Part shown: piece by piece, positions 9,032 through 18,617 of the stretch | How positions within the stretch are numbered: the stretch's first letter is position 1 | Layout of the letters: the number at the start of each line of letters is the position of its first letter | Assembly (NCBI RefSeq): GCF_017515565.1 | Contig: NZ_JAFWFN010000038.1 | Coordinates: forward strand, 1-64,000 | Source: Halomonas sp. | GTDB lineage: Bacteria > Pseudomonadota > Gammaproteobacteria > Pseudomonadales > Halomonadaceae | Direction: 5' to 3' | Length of the DNA: 64,000 nt | Program-made: the position numbers and the translations under genes | The notes under the pieces: generated by a model | The model's input: only the letters and a program-made list of their open reading frames with translations | Database searches by the model: none | What the model was told of the DNA's origin: nothing

Positions 9032-9724
9032 ATGACTCGAGTACTTTACGATTTATGTGGCCGCGATGAGCGTTTGCGGTTTTCACCGTATTGCTGGCGG
9101 GTGCGTATGGCGCTAGCCCATAAAGGATTATCGTTTGAGACCGTAGCCTGGCGGTTTCTTGAAAAGGACGTGCTCGCTTTTGCCGGTTACGACAAGGTGC
9201 CCGTCCTCACCGATGGCGATACGGTGGTTACTGACAGCTTTGAAATTATGCGTTACCTAGACCGTACTTATCCCGAAGCTCCCATGTTGGGTGAAGGTGC
9301 TAGCTTCCAGCGCGTGCTGTTTTTTAAACACTTCGTTGAGCGTAGCGTGACCCCGGCACTGTTCCGAATAGTAGCGATGGACTTACTGAATGCTATCCAC
9401 CCTGATGACCGCGCCTATTTTCGCGAGACCCGCGAGGCCCGTTTCGGTGCGCGTTTAGAAGAGGTGCACCAGCCAGAACTGGGGCGCCAGCAGCTTAAAC
9501 AGGCGCTTGCCCCAGTGCGTGAGTTATTAAGAGAGAGCCCTTACTTGGACGGTGCGGCCCCGGGTGGAGCCGACTACTTGTTATTTGGGAGTTTGATGTG
9601 GGCCTACACGGTCTCATTAGAAGCGTTGGTTGAGACCGATGACCCGGTGGATGCGTGGTTCACGCGTATGCTTAATGTGCACGATGGTATAGCGGGTAAC
9701 GCCATAACCGTGCGTGACTTGTAA
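9032..9724 (+). CDS. Glutathione S-transferase family protein
   Basis: The 230-residue protein has the N-terminal thioredoxin-like GST domain, with an SPYCWRVRMALAHKGL stretch near residue 18 and the glutathione-contact segment KVPVLTDGDTVVTDSFEIM, then an all-helical C-terminal domain. It is probably a cytosolic glutathione-dependent detoxifying or isomerising enzyme; the substrate is unknown. I chose the ATG at 9032 because the sequence before it, open to 8969, is not GST-like. It stands alone between the divergent porin and the phasin gene. Confidence 0.85.
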   Translation: MTRVLYDLCGRDERLRFSPYCWRVRMALAHKGLSFETVAWRFLEKDVLAFAGYDKVPVLTDGDTVVTDSFEIMRYLDRTYPEAPMLGEGASFQRVLFFKHFVERSVTPALFRIVAMDLLNAIHPDDRAYFRETREARFGARLEEVHQPELGRQQLKQALAPVRELLRESPYLDGAAPGGADYLLFGSLMWAYTVSLEALVETDDPVDAWFTRMLNVHDGIAGNAITVRDL

Positions 9725-10002
9725 TAGTGGACCTAAGTGCGGGAGTTTGGTTTTAAGATAGTCAGCTATGCTTCTTATTGGGTTAATTGGTAAGATTTTT
9801 AACGTACTGTTTTATAGTGGGTAATAGGTAGTTATTGAGTAGGTTTTTGATTCTCGGTGGCAGGTTTGCTAACGTATGATAAAAATCATGTTGCGCTGCA
9901 CAAAAAGCACTGCTAGCTTTGTAGGTAGTAAAGGCAAACGCCTAACCATAAACCGCCTGCAAAGGCGCATTGAATCGTTAACACGCTTAAGGAGACTACC
10001 TA

Positions 10003-10359
10003 ATGAATAAAACAGTCGAAAAAACTAACCAGCAGCTTGAGTCCGCATTCTTAACGCCAATGCGCTCTTATACTCTAGCAGCACTTGATTACTATGAGTT
10101 GCTTCTCAATGCCCAGTTAGATGCGGCGCGTGCGTACTCAGACATGACTGTCGCTCAGGCGCGTACGTGGCTAGACGTTAAAGATGCGGAAGGCTTTAAA
10201 AAAGCCATGGAAAGCCAGCAAAAAACCGCTTCTGACCTGATGGAACGTATGAAGGGTGATTCTGAGAAAGTCACTTCTATCAGCCAAAGCTTTATGGAAG
10301 ATAGTAAAAAAATGACTGAAGAGAATACTAAAAAAGCGGTTGAAGCTGTTAAGCAGTAA
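10003..10359 (+). CDS. phaP: Phasin family protein (polyhydroxyalkanoate granule-associated)
   Basis: This 118-residue, almost wholly helical protein has the phasin_2-type pattern: an N-terminal helix (LTPMRSYTLAALDYYE), a middle helix and a Lys/Glu-rich C-terminus. Phasins coat polyhydroxyalkanoate granules and often act as stress chaperones; Halomonads are strong PHA producers. A good Shine-Dalgarno (AAGGAG at 9989-9994) precedes the ATG. No phaC synthase is adjacent. A strong terminator follows, so it is probably transcribed alone at a high level. Confidence 0.85.
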   Translation: MNKTVEKTNQQLESAFLTPMRSYTLAALDYYELLLNAQLDAARAYSDMTVAQARTWLDVKDAEGFKKAMESQQKTASDLMERMKGDSEKVTSISQSFMEDSKKMTEENTKKAVEAVKQ

Positions 10360-10380
10360 ACCGCCGCAGCTTTAAGCTGA

Positions 10381-10412
10381 AAATGCCGCGCCCTTGGGCG
10401 CGGCATTTTTTT
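10381..10412 (+). terminator. Intrinsic terminator after the phasin gene
   Basis: A 13-bp stem (AAATGCCGCGCCC, 10381-10393, and GGGCGCGGCATTT, 10396-10408) with a two-base minimal loop is followed by further T residues. It lies 22 bases beyond the phasin stop. Confidence 0.92.
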
Positions 10413-10595
10413 GGATAGAATAAAACTGCTTTAAATTAGTTGTGCGTATAAATAGTTAGAGGTTTTAATAACCAGTGGTGTTTTTAGTACACCTCAGCAG
10501 ACCCTGCCGATATACGTTTTTTTAACGCTGCTTTTACAAAACTGCTTTTACAAAGCGGCTGTTCGCTGTTTTGCTTTCTGCCTGTTAATGCGTCA

Positions 10596-11135
10596 CTACG
10601 TTTTCTCGGCCCGCGCTCTTAGCCGGAAACGAGCGATACGAATAATTTGCTCAATGGCGGTTTTTCGCTCCTGCGCTAAATTATTGTGCAAACGTGTCTC
10701 AAACGCTGCCAAGATCGCATGGCGGTCAAGCCCTTTAACAGCGATAACAAACGGGAAGCCGAATTTGGCTTTATACGCGGCGTTCAGCTGTTCAAAGCGA
10801 GCAAATTCTTCAGGTGTGCACTGATCTAATCCGGCGCCTGCCTGTTCCCGGCTGGAATCTTCGGTCAGCTCGCCTGCCAGTGCTGCTTTGCCGGCTAAAT
10901 CCGGGTGCGCTTTAATGACCGCAATTTGCTGCTCAGGGGAAGCCTGCTGCAGCATCAGTCCCATTAGATCTGCAAGTGCGTCGGGGGCATCATGCGCCTC
11001 GCTTAGCCCCTTTTCCCATGCGGCTTCTGCCACCCAAGGTGAGTGCTCATAAATATCGCCGTAATGATGGGTAAAGCTTTCTAGGCTGCAGATGCTCGGC
11101 GCAGGTGAAAGAGTAGGCAAGGGGGATGTAGGCAC
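10596..11135 (-). CDS. uraD: 2-oxo-4-hydroxy-4-carboxy-5-ureidoimidazoline (OHCU) decarboxylase
   Basis: The 179-residue helical protein matches OHCU decarboxylase, which converts the unstable product of urate oxidation to S-allantoin. The catalytic-loop motif HPDLAGKAAL is near residue 82 and the family segment FEQLNAAYKAKFGFPF is near residue 125. Length is right for the single-domain bacterial enzyme. No urate oxidase, HIU hydrolase or allantoinase is in view, so the rest of the purine pathway must be elsewhere. It is convergent with the phasin gene and divergent from pyruvate kinase. Confidence 0.88.
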   Translation of the reverse strand: MPTSPLPTLSPAPSICSLESFTHHYGDIYEHSPWVAEAAWEKGLSEAHDAPDALADLMGLMLQQASPEQQIAVIKAHPDLAGKAALAGELTEDSSREQAGAGLDQCTPEEFARFEQLNAAYKAKFGFPFVIAVKGLDRHAILAAFETRLHNNLAQERKTAIEQIIRIARFRLRARAEKT

Positions 11136-11349
11136 AAAAACTCTCCGAAGCGTTCTATGATGAAGTGGCTGTATACAATAAATGGTAGCAACTGTACTCT
11201 TTGGCCGATAGGTCAGGTCTCGTAAATAATCTTAATCACTAATTTCAAATAGGGTGCCACCTTTAAGGAATGCTTCGTAACTGTCATACAGCGCGCGTTA
11301 AACTGATAAGCTAAGGTCATTAAACGTTAATTTGCATGGTTGGAACGCT

Positions 11350-12834
11350 ATGAACGCACTGCACTTCTCTACGATCCGTCGCACTAAAATTGTCGCAACC
11401 CTTGGCCCAGCAAGCGACCGTGAAGGAGTGCTTGAGGCCATGCTCGCGGCGGGTGTGGATGTTGTGCGTTTGAATTTCTCCCATGGCACCGCCGACGATC
11501 ATCGCCGCCGTTTGGTAAGAGTGCGTGAAATCGCCGCCAAGCTTGGCCGTAGCGTGGCCGCATTAGGTGACCTTCAAGGCCCAAAAATCCGTATTGCACG
11601 TTTTAGGGATGGTGCGGTAGTGCTAAAAGAAGGCGAGCCGTTTGTTCTGGATATGTCGTTGGATAGCGATGCTGGCGATATCCACCAGGTGGGCTGTGAC
11701 TATAAAACACTTTCGCAAGATGTCACTGCCGGTGACCGCCTATTGTTAGATGACGGGCATGTAGTGCTTGACGTGACCCGCGTTGAAGGTCAGCAGGTGC
11801 ATACCCGCGTGGTGGTAGGCGGCAAGCTCTCCAATCATAAAGGCATCAACAAGCAGGGCGGCGGGCTGTCAGCTCCGGCATTAACCGAAAAAGATAAAAT
11901 CGACTTAAAAACCGCCGTTGAAATTGGCGTCGATTACTTGGCTATCTCGTTCCCGCGCCACGCTGAAGACATGCGCGAAGCGCGCCGCCTGCTGGGCGAA
12001 GAAGGCAAAGAGATTGGCTTAGTGGCCAAAGTAGAGCGCGCTGAGGCCGTAGCAGACGACGCTACCTTAGATGGGATTATTGAAGCCTCTGAGGCGGTAA
12101 TGGTGGCGAGGGGCGACCTAGGTGTTGAAATTGGCGACGCCAAACTGGTGGGTGTACAGAAGCGCATGATCAAGCGTGCGCGTACGCTGAACCGCGCGGT
12201 CATTACTGCCACGCAAATGATGGAAAGCATGATTTCAGCGCCGCTGCCCACCCGCGCTGAAGTGTTTGACGTGGCCAATGCGGTGCTGGATGGTAGCGAT
12301 GCAGTAATGCTATCAGCGGAAACGGCCGCCGGTGACTATCCGCTGGAAACCGTAGAAGCCATGTCGCGGGTATGTTTAGGTGCCGAGCGTGAAAAAACCG
12401 CTCAAGAGTCGGGCCACCGTATGCATGAGGGCTTTTCCCGGCCTGATGAAACTATCGCGCTCTCTGCGATGTACGCGGCGAACCACATGGAAGGCATCAC
12501 AGCCATTGCGTGTATGACCTCGTCTGGCTATACGCCGCTAATTGCTTCCCGCATCCGCTCGGGCCTGCCTATTGTTGGCTTAGCACATAATCCTATCGCA
12601 CAGCGTCGTATGGCGCTCTATCGGGGCGTGGTTTCACTTCCATTTGATACATCTGAAATGAGTGCCACGGAACTAAATGACCAAGCGCTTACCCTGTTAG
12701 TGAAGCAAGGGGTGGCAAAGTCCGGTGACTACGTGATTCTTACCCGTGGCGACCACATGAATGCCCATGGAGGGACTAATACCATGAAGGTAATGGCCAT
12801 CACTGAACACCATGTCGCGCAAGCACAGGATTAA
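11350..12834 (+). CDS. pyk: Pyruvate kinase
   Basis: The 494-residue enzyme converts phosphoenolpyruvate and ADP to pyruvate and ATP. Family features include [13 protein letters not shown] at the N-terminus, VVRLNFSHG near residue 36, the metal-binding [13 protein letters not shown] near residue 252 and the signature ATQMMESMI near residue 290, followed by the C-terminal allosteric domain. I chose the ATG at 11350; the frame also opens at a TTG at 11332. It ends 4 bases before the modA start, but the pairing with molybdate uptake is probably incidental. Confidence 0.96.
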   Translation: MNALHFSTIRRTKIVATLGPASDREGVLEAMLAAGVDVVRLNFSHGTADDHRRRLVRVREIAAKLGRSVAALGDLQGPKIRIARFRDGAVVLKEGEPFVLDMSLDSDAGDIHQVGCDYKTLSQDVTAGDRLLLDDGHVVLDVTRVEGQQVHTRVVVGGKLSNHKGINKQGGGLSAPALTEKDKIDLKTAVEIGVDYLAISFPRHAEDMREARRLLGEEGKEIGLVAKVERAEAVADDATLDGIIEASEAVMVARGDLGVEIGDAKLVGVQKRMIKRARTLNRAVITATQMMESMISAPLPTRAEVFDVANAVLDGSDAVMLSAETAAGDYPLETVEAMSRVCLGAEREKTAQESGHRMHEGFSRPDETIALSAMYAANHMEGITAIACMTSSGYTPLIASRIRSGLPIVGLAHNPIAQRRMALYRGVVSLPFDTSEMSATELNDQALTLLVKQGVAKSGDYVILTRGDHMNAHGGTNTMKVMAITEHHVAQAQD

Positions 12835-12838
12835 TGCC

Positions 12839-13612
12839 ATGCGCGCTATAATGCTTGCTTGTTTTATGCTCTTCAGCACACCGGCATTGGCCGGTGCGCA
12901 GCCGCCGATTATTGCGGCGGCATCTGATCTACAGTTTGCGCTCACCGAAGCGGCGGAGCGATTTAAAGCGCAGACCGGGTCAGACGTAAGGCTCAACTTT
13001 GGTTCATCGGGTAACTTTCGACGTCAAATCGCCCAAGGGGCGCCCTTTGAACTCTACCTTTCTGCTGATGAAGCCTATGTCTTTGCACTTCATCAGGAGG
13101 GCCATACCCTGGATGAGGGCACTATTTACGCCATTGGCCGGCTGGTATGGCTACAGCGCTCACAGCGTGGCGACTTGCCTAATGACACCGCCCCATTAGC
13201 AGGCGTCGAGCAAGCCATTGCTGCCAGTGCTAACGGCACGCGCGAGCGTATCGCCTTGGCAAACCCTGAGCATGCGCCTTACGGTGTTGCCGCCCAGCAG
13301 GCGCTGAGCTATGCCTCGTTATGGGAGCCGGTCGCGCCGCTTCGCGTGTTAGGAGAGAATGTCTCACAAGCTGCCCAGTTTGCGCTTGCAGACGATGCCC
13401 GGGGTGGCTTGGTGGCTTATTCGCTGGCGTTGGCCCCAGCCCTTGCCCAGCGCAGTGAGTACGTACTGATCCCTGAGGAGTGGCATGCACCGCTACGCCA
13501 GCGCATGGTGCTCACCCGCCAAGCGGGAGAGGTGGCGAAAGCCTTTTATGCCTGGCTGCAGGAAGACGAAGCGCTGGCGATTCTCAAGCAGTATGGCTTT
13601 AGTACCGAGTAA
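12839..13612 (+). CDS. modA: Molybdate ABC transporter substrate-binding protein ModA
   Basis: The 257-residue periplasmic protein has a signal peptide (about residues 1-22, ending ALA) and the ModA fold: IIAAASDLQFAL near residue 27, FGSSGNFRRQIAQGAPFELY near residue 60. It binds molybdate or tungstate for the ModBC transporter. The ATG at 12839 is preferred to one at 12812 because it directly precedes the signal peptide and lies 4 bases after the pyruvate kinase stop. Its stop overlaps the modB start (TAATG). No recognisable ModE site is seen. Confidence 0.93.
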   Translation: MRAIMLACFMLFSTPALAGAQPPIIAAASDLQFALTEAAERFKAQTGSDVRLNFGSSGNFRRQIAQGAPFELYLSADEAYVFALHQEGHTLDEGTIYAIGRLVWLQRSQRGDLPNDTAPLAGVEQAIAASANGTRERIALANPEHAPYGVAAQQALSYASLWEPVAPLRVLGENVSQAAQFALADDARGGLVAYSLALAPALAQRSEYVLIPEEWHAPLRQRMVLTRQAGEVAKAFYAWLQEDEALAILKQYGFSTE

Positions 13613-14280
13613 TGGATTGGTCGGCGCTGTCTGTTTCGCTTCGTTTGGCCGCCTTAACGTGCCTGTTTTTACTTCCCGTCGGAATATGGGCAGGTCGCGC
13701 CCTGGCAACGGCAAGGTTTCGTGGCAAAGGGTTATGCGAAGCACTGATCGCACTGCCGCTGGTGCTGCCACCCACGGTGCTGGGGTTCTATTTACTGCAG
13801 CAGTTTGGCCGTGATGCTCCATTAGGCAGCGTATGGGCAACGCTTACCGGAGGCGGGTTAAACTTCACCTTTAGCGGCATCTTGCTCGCGTCGTTAATTG
13901 CTAATCTTCCTTTTGCCATTCAGCCTATTCAACGAGCCTTTGAACATGTGCCCACTAATCTGCGCGAAGCTGCCTGGTGTAGCGGCCTTAGCCCCTGGCA
14001 AACCCTCTGGCGTATTGAGCTGCCGCTAGTGTGGCCAGGTATTCTCTCTGCTGCTGCCTTAACCTTTGCCCACACGCTGGGTGAGTTTGGCGTTATTTTG
14101 ATGGTCGGGGGCGCCATTGATGGTGAAACCCGCACCTTAGCCATTGCTATCTACGACCGTGTGCAGGCATTTGACGAGCAGGGGGCGGCGCGTATGTCGG
14201 CGCTGTTATTGTTCGTGTCACTTACCACCTTGGGCTTGGTGTATGGCCTTGCAGGCAAGCGTAGGTGGGCGCGTGGCTAA
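13612..14280 (+). CDS. modB: Molybdate ABC transporter permease ModB
   Basis: This 222-residue inner-membrane permease has five to six hydrophobic helices and the ABC-permease EAA loop (REAAWCSGLSPWQTLWRIEL near residue 120), which contacts ModC. GEFGVILMVGG near residue 160 is typical of ModB/CysT-type permeases. The start overlaps the modA stop by one base and the last bases overlap the modC start, showing translational coupling. Confidence 0.94.
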   Translation: MDWSALSVSLRLAALTCLFLLPVGIWAGRALATARFRGKGLCEALIALPLVLPPTVLGFYLLQQFGRDAPLGSVWATLTGGGLNFTFSGILLASLIANLPFAIQPIQRAFEHVPTNLREAAWCSGLSPWQTLWRIELPLVWPGILSAAALTFAHTLGEFGVILMVGGAIDGETRTLAIAIYDRVQAFDEQGAARMSALLLFVSLTTLGLVYGLAGKRRWARG

Positions 14281-15415
14281 ACTAACGGTAACTGCCCAAC
14301 AAAGCGACCCAATACCGCTCAATGCGACGTTTAGCTGCGCACCGGGGGAGCTGCTGGCGCTGGTAGGGCCCTCTGGCAGCGGTAAAACTACGCTGCTGCG
14401 CACTATCGCTGGGCTTTATCAACCTAAACAAGGTCAGGTGACCTGCGCCGGGCGTACATGGTTTTCAACATCTGAGCGGGCAGACGGCAAGCGGATTTCG
14501 CTGCCCCCCCAGCAGCGCCAGATCGGCATGGTATTTCAAGATTACGCGCTGTTTCCTCATTTAAGTGCGCTGGATAATGTTCAACTCGCCCTTGGCCACC
14601 TGCCCCAGCCCCGGCGCTATGCTCATGCAACACAGTGGTTGAGCAAGGTGCGTTTAGAGGGGTTAGAGGCACGCTTTCCCAATGAACTTTCCGGTGGTCA
14701 GCGTCAGCGGGTGGCGCTGGCCCGGGCGCTGGCCCGGGAGCCGCAAGCATTGCTGCTGGATGAGCCCTTTTCGGCGGTGGATCAGGTCACACGGCGCCGC
14801 CTACAGCGGGAGCTAGCCCTGCTGCGCCAGCAAATACCTATTCCCATTGTGCTGGTTACGCACGATTTAGAGGAAGCCGCGGCGCTAGCGGACCAAATTT
14901 GTGTGCTGCACAACGGCACAAGCTTACAGCAGGGCACGCCTGAAACGCTGTTCCGACGGCCAGCCTCCCCGCTAGTGGCGCGTTTGCTTGATCGCCATAA
15001 TATCTTTGAGGGGGAGGTCGTGGACTGGCATGGTCAGCGCCGCCTTAAGTGGGGCGAATGGCTGTTGGAAGTAGGCGAAGCGCTCCATTCGCTAGCCGTG
15101 GGCAGTCGTGTTGCCTGGTACCTGCCGCCATCGGATATTGTGCTGCACCGGCGGGGAAGACCCTCCCATGGAGAGCGTGAAAATCCCGTTGCGGCTACGG
15201 TGTGTGAAATGGTGGTGCTTGGCGGTATAACGTCGATAGCGCTGAGAGTTTCAAACGGCGATATGCTACGTTTCGACATCGCTACCCATGCGGCCAGGCG
15301 TAACCAGCTAACCCTGGAAGAGCACGTGCATGTGTCACTCCTGGCGGAAGGGATACACCTTATGCCGGAACATCGTCCACACGTGGCGCCGCACAACAAA
15401 AGGAACCTGTTATGA
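14273..15415 (+). CDS. modC: Molybdate ABC transporter ATP-binding protein ModC
   Basis: The 380-residue ATPase has Walker A (GPSGSGKTT), the ABC signature (LSGGQRQRVALARAL), Walker B (ALLLDEPF) and the switch histidine (LVTHD). A C-terminal molybdate-binding (Mop/TOBE) region follows from about residue 290. I chose the GTG at 14273, 5 bases after an AGGTGG site and overlapping the modB stop. The upstream part of the frame, open to 14144, reads as a cysteine-rich shadow of modB. It drives molybdate import with ModA and ModB. Confidence 0.93.
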   Translation: MAKLTVTAQQSDPIPLNATFSCAPGELLALVGPSGSGKTTLLRTIAGLYQPKQGQVTCAGRTWFSTSERADGKRISLPPQQRQIGMVFQDYALFPHLSALDNVQLALGHLPQPRRYAHATQWLSKVRLEGLEARFPNELSGGQRQRVALARALAREPQALLLDEPFSAVDQVTRRRLQRELALLRQQIPIPIVLVTHDLEEAAALADQICVLHNGTSLQQGTPETLFRRPASPLVARLLDRHNIFEGEVVDWHGQRRLKWGEWLLEVGEALHSLAVGSRVAWYLPPSDIVLHRRGRPSHGERENPVAATVCEMVVLGGITSIALRVSNGDMLRFDIATHAARRNQLTLEEHVHVSLLAEGIHLMPEHRPHVAPHNKRNLL

Positions 15416-15933
15416 CCATGACTCGTCGCCAGTTGCTAAAAACGTCCCTCGGCGTTTCTCTGGCCGCCAGCTTGCCACTACCGCTGCTTTCCGCTTGGGC
15501 GGCAGAAAACAGCCAAGCCACCACCTTACCGCTTGCTATTCATAGTCAGGAAGGGCCCCACCGCTTGGATGTGGAAGTGGCTGAAACCACTGCCCAGCGC
15601 CAGCGTGGCCTAATGGGGCGTGAACATTTGCCGGAAACCCGGGGTATGCTATTTCGCTTCGAGAGCGAACAGCCAGCGGGCAACGCCTTCTGGATGTACC
15701 GCACGCTGATTCCGCTGGATATTGCCTATATTGACGGTGAAGGGCGCATTGTGGCGATTAACACCATGCAGCCCTGTGAGTCTGAGGCGCCGCGTGAGTG
15801 CCCCACCTACCCAGCAGGGACAGCCTATTACTCTGCCCTTGAGGTAAATGCAGGCTTTTTTGCCGAGCGCGGCATTCAAGTGGGCGACTGTGTGTCCGTA
15901 CCTGCCCTGGCAGGGTTCTGTCGTCCTGAGTAG
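15412..15933 (+). CDS. DUF192 family protein with Tat-type signal
   Basis: The 173-residue protein has a twin-arginine signal (TRRQLLKTSLG) ending near residue 31 (AWA) and a DUF192 domain: RQRGLMGREHLPETRGMLF near residue 65, FWMYRTLIPLDIAYID near residue 95. DUF192 proteins are small exported beta-rich proteins of unknown role. The start overlaps the modC stop (ATGA), so it belongs to the mod operon. A link to molybdenum enzyme maturation is suggested by context only. Confidence 0.82.
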   Translation: MTMTRRQLLKTSLGVSLAASLPLPLLSAWAAENSQATTLPLAIHSQEGPHRLDVEVAETTAQRQRGLMGREHLPETRGMLFRFESEQPAGNAFWMYRTLIPLDIAYIDGEGRIVAINTMQPCESEAPRECPTYPAGTAYYSALEVNAGFFAERGIQVGDCVSVPALAGFCRPE

Positions 15934-15950
15934 TTAAGTGACGCTGGTGA

Positions 15951-16817
15951 TTATGACACTTTGGCCGGGTGGCGCTTACCGATGTTCAACACGATGAGCG
16001 CGATACCGGCAACCACTAAACTGCCGCCCGCAATTTTGTGAAACCCTAAGCTATCGCCCATGAGTAACGCACCTAGGCCAACCGCAAGCACGGGGATAAG
16101 CAGTGTCATCGGCACCACGCGATTAACCGGATGACGTCGCAACAGCCCATACCAAATACCGTAGGCCACAATAGACGACATCACGGCGGTGTAAATCATG
16201 GCCCCCCAGCCTAACCAACTTGCCTGCTGCATCGCCTGCCACTGGCCGCTTTCAAATAGCCACGACCCCAGTGCTACCTGGGGTATTGCAAACAGCGCCA
16301 CCCAGCCTGCCAATGCAAGCGGGGCGATGGGTGGCCCGCGTTTGATCAACAGTTGCGACACCGCCCAGCCAAACGCACTTAACAGTAGAATGGCCAAGGG
16401 AAGGGGGGTGGGTAACGTGGGCCCGCCTGCCAGCACAACGATCCCCGAAAACGAGAGCAGCAGCCCTGCAATACGTTTTGGCCCCAGTGCCTCTTTAAGA
16501 AAGACCACCGCTAACAGCGTGGCAAAGGGCGTGCCCATTTGTACCAGAAGCGCCCCTGTGCCCGCTTCTGCCTGACCCAGGCCAATAAACAAAAGTGCAA
16601 AGTGAAACGTGCCAAACGTCAATGAAAGAAGCAGTAAAAAAGGCAGCTGAACTCGGGCAACTGGGTAGAAGGGCACCAGCAGCGCAGCGACCAACATAAA
16701 GCGCAATGTGGTCATTAATAGTGGCGGAAGTTCTGCCACCCCCACCTTAATAACAATAATATTCAGCGCCCAAATAGCGATAACCAACAGGCTGAGCAAC
16801 AGGTCGCGTAGTGGCAC
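15951..16817 (-). CDS. EamA/DMT-superfamily transporter
   Basis: The 288-residue inner-membrane protein has ten hydrophobic helices arranged as two EamA repeats, each of five helices. Members export amino acids, metabolites or drugs (RhaT/YdcZ-like group); the substrate cannot be read from sequence. It is convergent with the mod operon, 17 bases away, and divergent from the dctPQM genes. Confidence 0.87.
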   Translation of the reverse strand: MPLRDLLLSLLVIAIWALNIIVIKVGVAELPPLLMTTLRFMLVAALLVPFYPVARVQLPFLLLLSLTFGTFHFALLFIGLGQAEAGTGALLVQMGTPFATLLAVVFLKEALGPKRIAGLLLSFSGIVVLAGGPTLPTPLPLAILLLSAFGWAVSQLLIKRGPPIAPLALAGWVALFAIPQVALGSWLFESGQWQAMQQASWLGWGAMIYTAVMSSIVAYGIWYGLLRRHPVNRVVPMTLLIPVLAVGLGALLMGDSLGFHKIAGGSLVVAGIALIVLNIGKRHPAKVS

Positions 16818-17058
16818 GTTAATGTCCCTGAAGATATAAAAAATGAGTTGCGTAGCTTAGCAGCAAGCGTTCAACACCGTAACGCTCGACGTCCTTTGCA
16901 CCAAAAGTTGATGGTTAAAAGGCCCATCAAGCGCTTTCTTTCACCTCGCGAGTGCCTACAATGGAGCGCTGCTGGGTTAGCAGGCGATGGCTGTTAACGT
17001 AAGCTGAGCAGGATAAAAAATAGCAAGGCCCCATAAAAACCAAAAAAGGATCACTACA

Positions 17059-18069
17059 ATGACGCTGACACGCTCTATGGCTCGCTTCACCGCTGGCTTG
17101 GCCGGTGTGGCACTGCTTTCTGCTTCACTTTCTGCCCACGCTCGTGAACTCTCGGTTTCCACGGTTTTATCTGACGCATTTCCTTGGGGGCAGGCCGCTG
17201 AAAAGTGGGCCGAGCTGGTTGAGGAGCGTAGCGGTGGTGAACTCACCCTGCGGGTCTACCCGAACTCTCAGTTGGTATCGGGGGATCAAACCCGCGAGTT
17301 TTCCGCCATGCGCTCTGGGCTGATTGACGCGGCTGTTGGCTCGACCATCAACTGGTCGCCTCAGGTGCCGGAGCTTAACCTGTTCTCTTTGCCGTTTTTT
17401 ATCCCCGATGAGGCCGCTGTCGATGCAGTCACCGGCGGTGAGGCGGGGGAAATGGTCTTCGAAGCGATTGAGTCTCGCGGTGTGATGCCGCTTGCTTGGG
17501 GCGAAAACGGCTTTCGCCAAGTCTCTAACTCCCGTGGGCCGATCAGCCAGCCAGACGATTTAAGCGGTTTAAAGATTCGCGTTGTTGGCTCGCCGCTGTT
17601 TCAGGATACCTTCTCGGCCCTCGGTGCTGACCCTACGCAAATGAGCTGGACTGACGCCCAGCCTGCGCTTACCACGGGCGCGATAGATGGCCAGGAAAAC
17701 CCGCTTTCCGTGTTTGACGTGGCGCGTATTGATCAAGTTGGTCAGGAGCATTTAACGCTCTGGAACTACATGAACGACCCGCTGATTTTTGCCGTCAACC
17801 AGCAGGTATGGCGCTCATTGAGCGAAGAGCAGCAAACACTCTTGCGCGAAACAGCTGAAGAGGCAGGTGCATGGGAAATCGCCATGACCCGTGAGGAGGA
17901 GAGTGAGCGCTTGGCGGCTATTCAGGAGCGCGGCGTCACCGTAACGGAGCTAACCGACGAGCAGTATCAAGCCTTTGTGGATGCGACCCAGTCCGTTTAT
18001 GAAAAATGGGCGCCGCGCATCGGCGAAGAGCTGGTAGAGGCCGCTCAATCGGCCATCGACGCGCGCTAA
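17059..18069 (+). CDS. dctP: TRAP transporter substrate-binding protein DctP
   Basis: The 336-residue periplasmic protein has a signal peptide (cleavage near residue 28, after AHA) and the DctP fold. FRQVSNSRGPISQPDDLSGL begins the core near residue 153, and the carboxylate-binding arginine is expected in KIRVVGSPLF near residue 174. PTQMSWTDAQPALTTGAIDG follows. It captures a carboxylate substrate for DctQM, which use the sodium gradient. Substrate is unknown; C4-dicarboxylates are only one possibility. A terminator-like hairpin separates it from dctQ, fitting the usual excess of binding protein. Confidence 0.93.
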   Translation: MTLTRSMARFTAGLAGVALLSASLSAHARELSVSTVLSDAFPWGQAAEKWAELVEERSGGELTLRVYPNSQLVSGDQTREFSAMRSGLIDAAVGSTINWSPQVPELNLFSLPFFIPDEAAVDAVTGGEAGEMVFEAIESRGVMPLAWGENGFRQVSNSRGPISQPDDLSGLKIRVVGSPLFQDTFSALGADPTQMSWTDAQPALTTGAIDGQENPLSVFDVARIDQVGQEHLTLWNYMNDPLIFAVNQQVWRSLSEEQQTLLRETAEEAGAWEIAMTREEESERLAAIQERGVTVTELTDEQYQAFVDATQSVYEKWAPRIGEELVEAAQSAIDAR

Positions 18070-18084
18070 GCGTTTTGGTGTTTC

Positions 18085-18121
18085 AACTACCGGCCCTTAC
18101 GATTAAGGGCCGGTAGTTTTT
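18085..18121 (+). terminator. Hairpin terminator/attenuator between dctP and dctQ
   Basis: A 15-bp stem built on CTACCGGCCCTTA (18087-18099) and TAAGGGCCGGTAG (18104-18116), loop CGAT, is followed by five T residues. It lies 16 bases after the dctP stop and ahead of dctQ. Partial termination here would give more DctP than permease. Confidence 0.85.
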
Positions 18122-18137
18122 GCTGTGAGGTTACCCC

Positions 18138-18617
18138 ATGAAAGGCTTTCCCGATGCGCGGCCCGAGCGCTGGCTTGGTGCGCTTTCTCTTATTGTTATC
18201 TCGTTGATTAGCCTGGGTAATGTGGTGACTCGCTACCTAACAGGCGGCTCGTTTTCGTTTACCGAAGAGTTTTCCGTTTTCCTGTTAGTCGTGCTGACGT
18301 TTGCAGGCGCATCGGTGGCGCTAAGGCGCAACCGGCATATCCGCATTGGTTTTCTAGAACGGGCGCTGCCTGGGCGGTGGCGTAGTGCATTGATTCTGTT
18401 TCAAGCCGTGTGTGGGCTGATCGTATTGGGGTTGATTACCTGGTATGGCGGTAAGCTAGCGTGGCAGGAGTACCAGTGGGAGTCGCTTTCACCGGGCTTA
18501 GGGCTGCCCCAGTGGTGGTATCTACTGTGGCTGCCGGTCTTGTCAGCCGCCATGCTATGGCGTTTGGTTCAGCAAACCCGCGACAGGTTAGAAGGGAGGC
18601 TGAACAGTGACGCCTGA
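18138..18617 (+). CDS. dctQ: TRAP transporter small permease DctQ
   Basis: The 159-residue inner-membrane protein has four hydrophobic helices, with the DctQ signature of a central FTEEFSVFLLVVLTFAGAS stretch and a following charged ALRRNRHIRIGF loop near residue 55. It stabilises the large DctM subunit. It overlaps dctM by 11 bases, so the two are translated together. Confidence 0.92.
   Translation: MKGFPDARPERWLGALSLIVISLISLGNVVTRYLTGGSFSFTEEFSVFLLVVLTFAGASVALRRNRHIRIGFLERALPGRWRSALILFQAVCGLIVLGLITWYGGKLAWQEYQWESLSPGLGLPQWWYLLWLPVLSAAMLWRLVQQTRDRLEGRLNSDA

Noticed and set aside
12812-12838. Earlier modA start inside the pyruvate kinase gene
   Set aside because: It would place charged residues before a normal signal peptide; the ATG at 12839 is directly next to it.
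14144-14272. N-terminal extension of modC within modB
   Set aside because: The translated stretch is cysteine-rich and unlike ModC; a GTG with good spacing lies at 14273.
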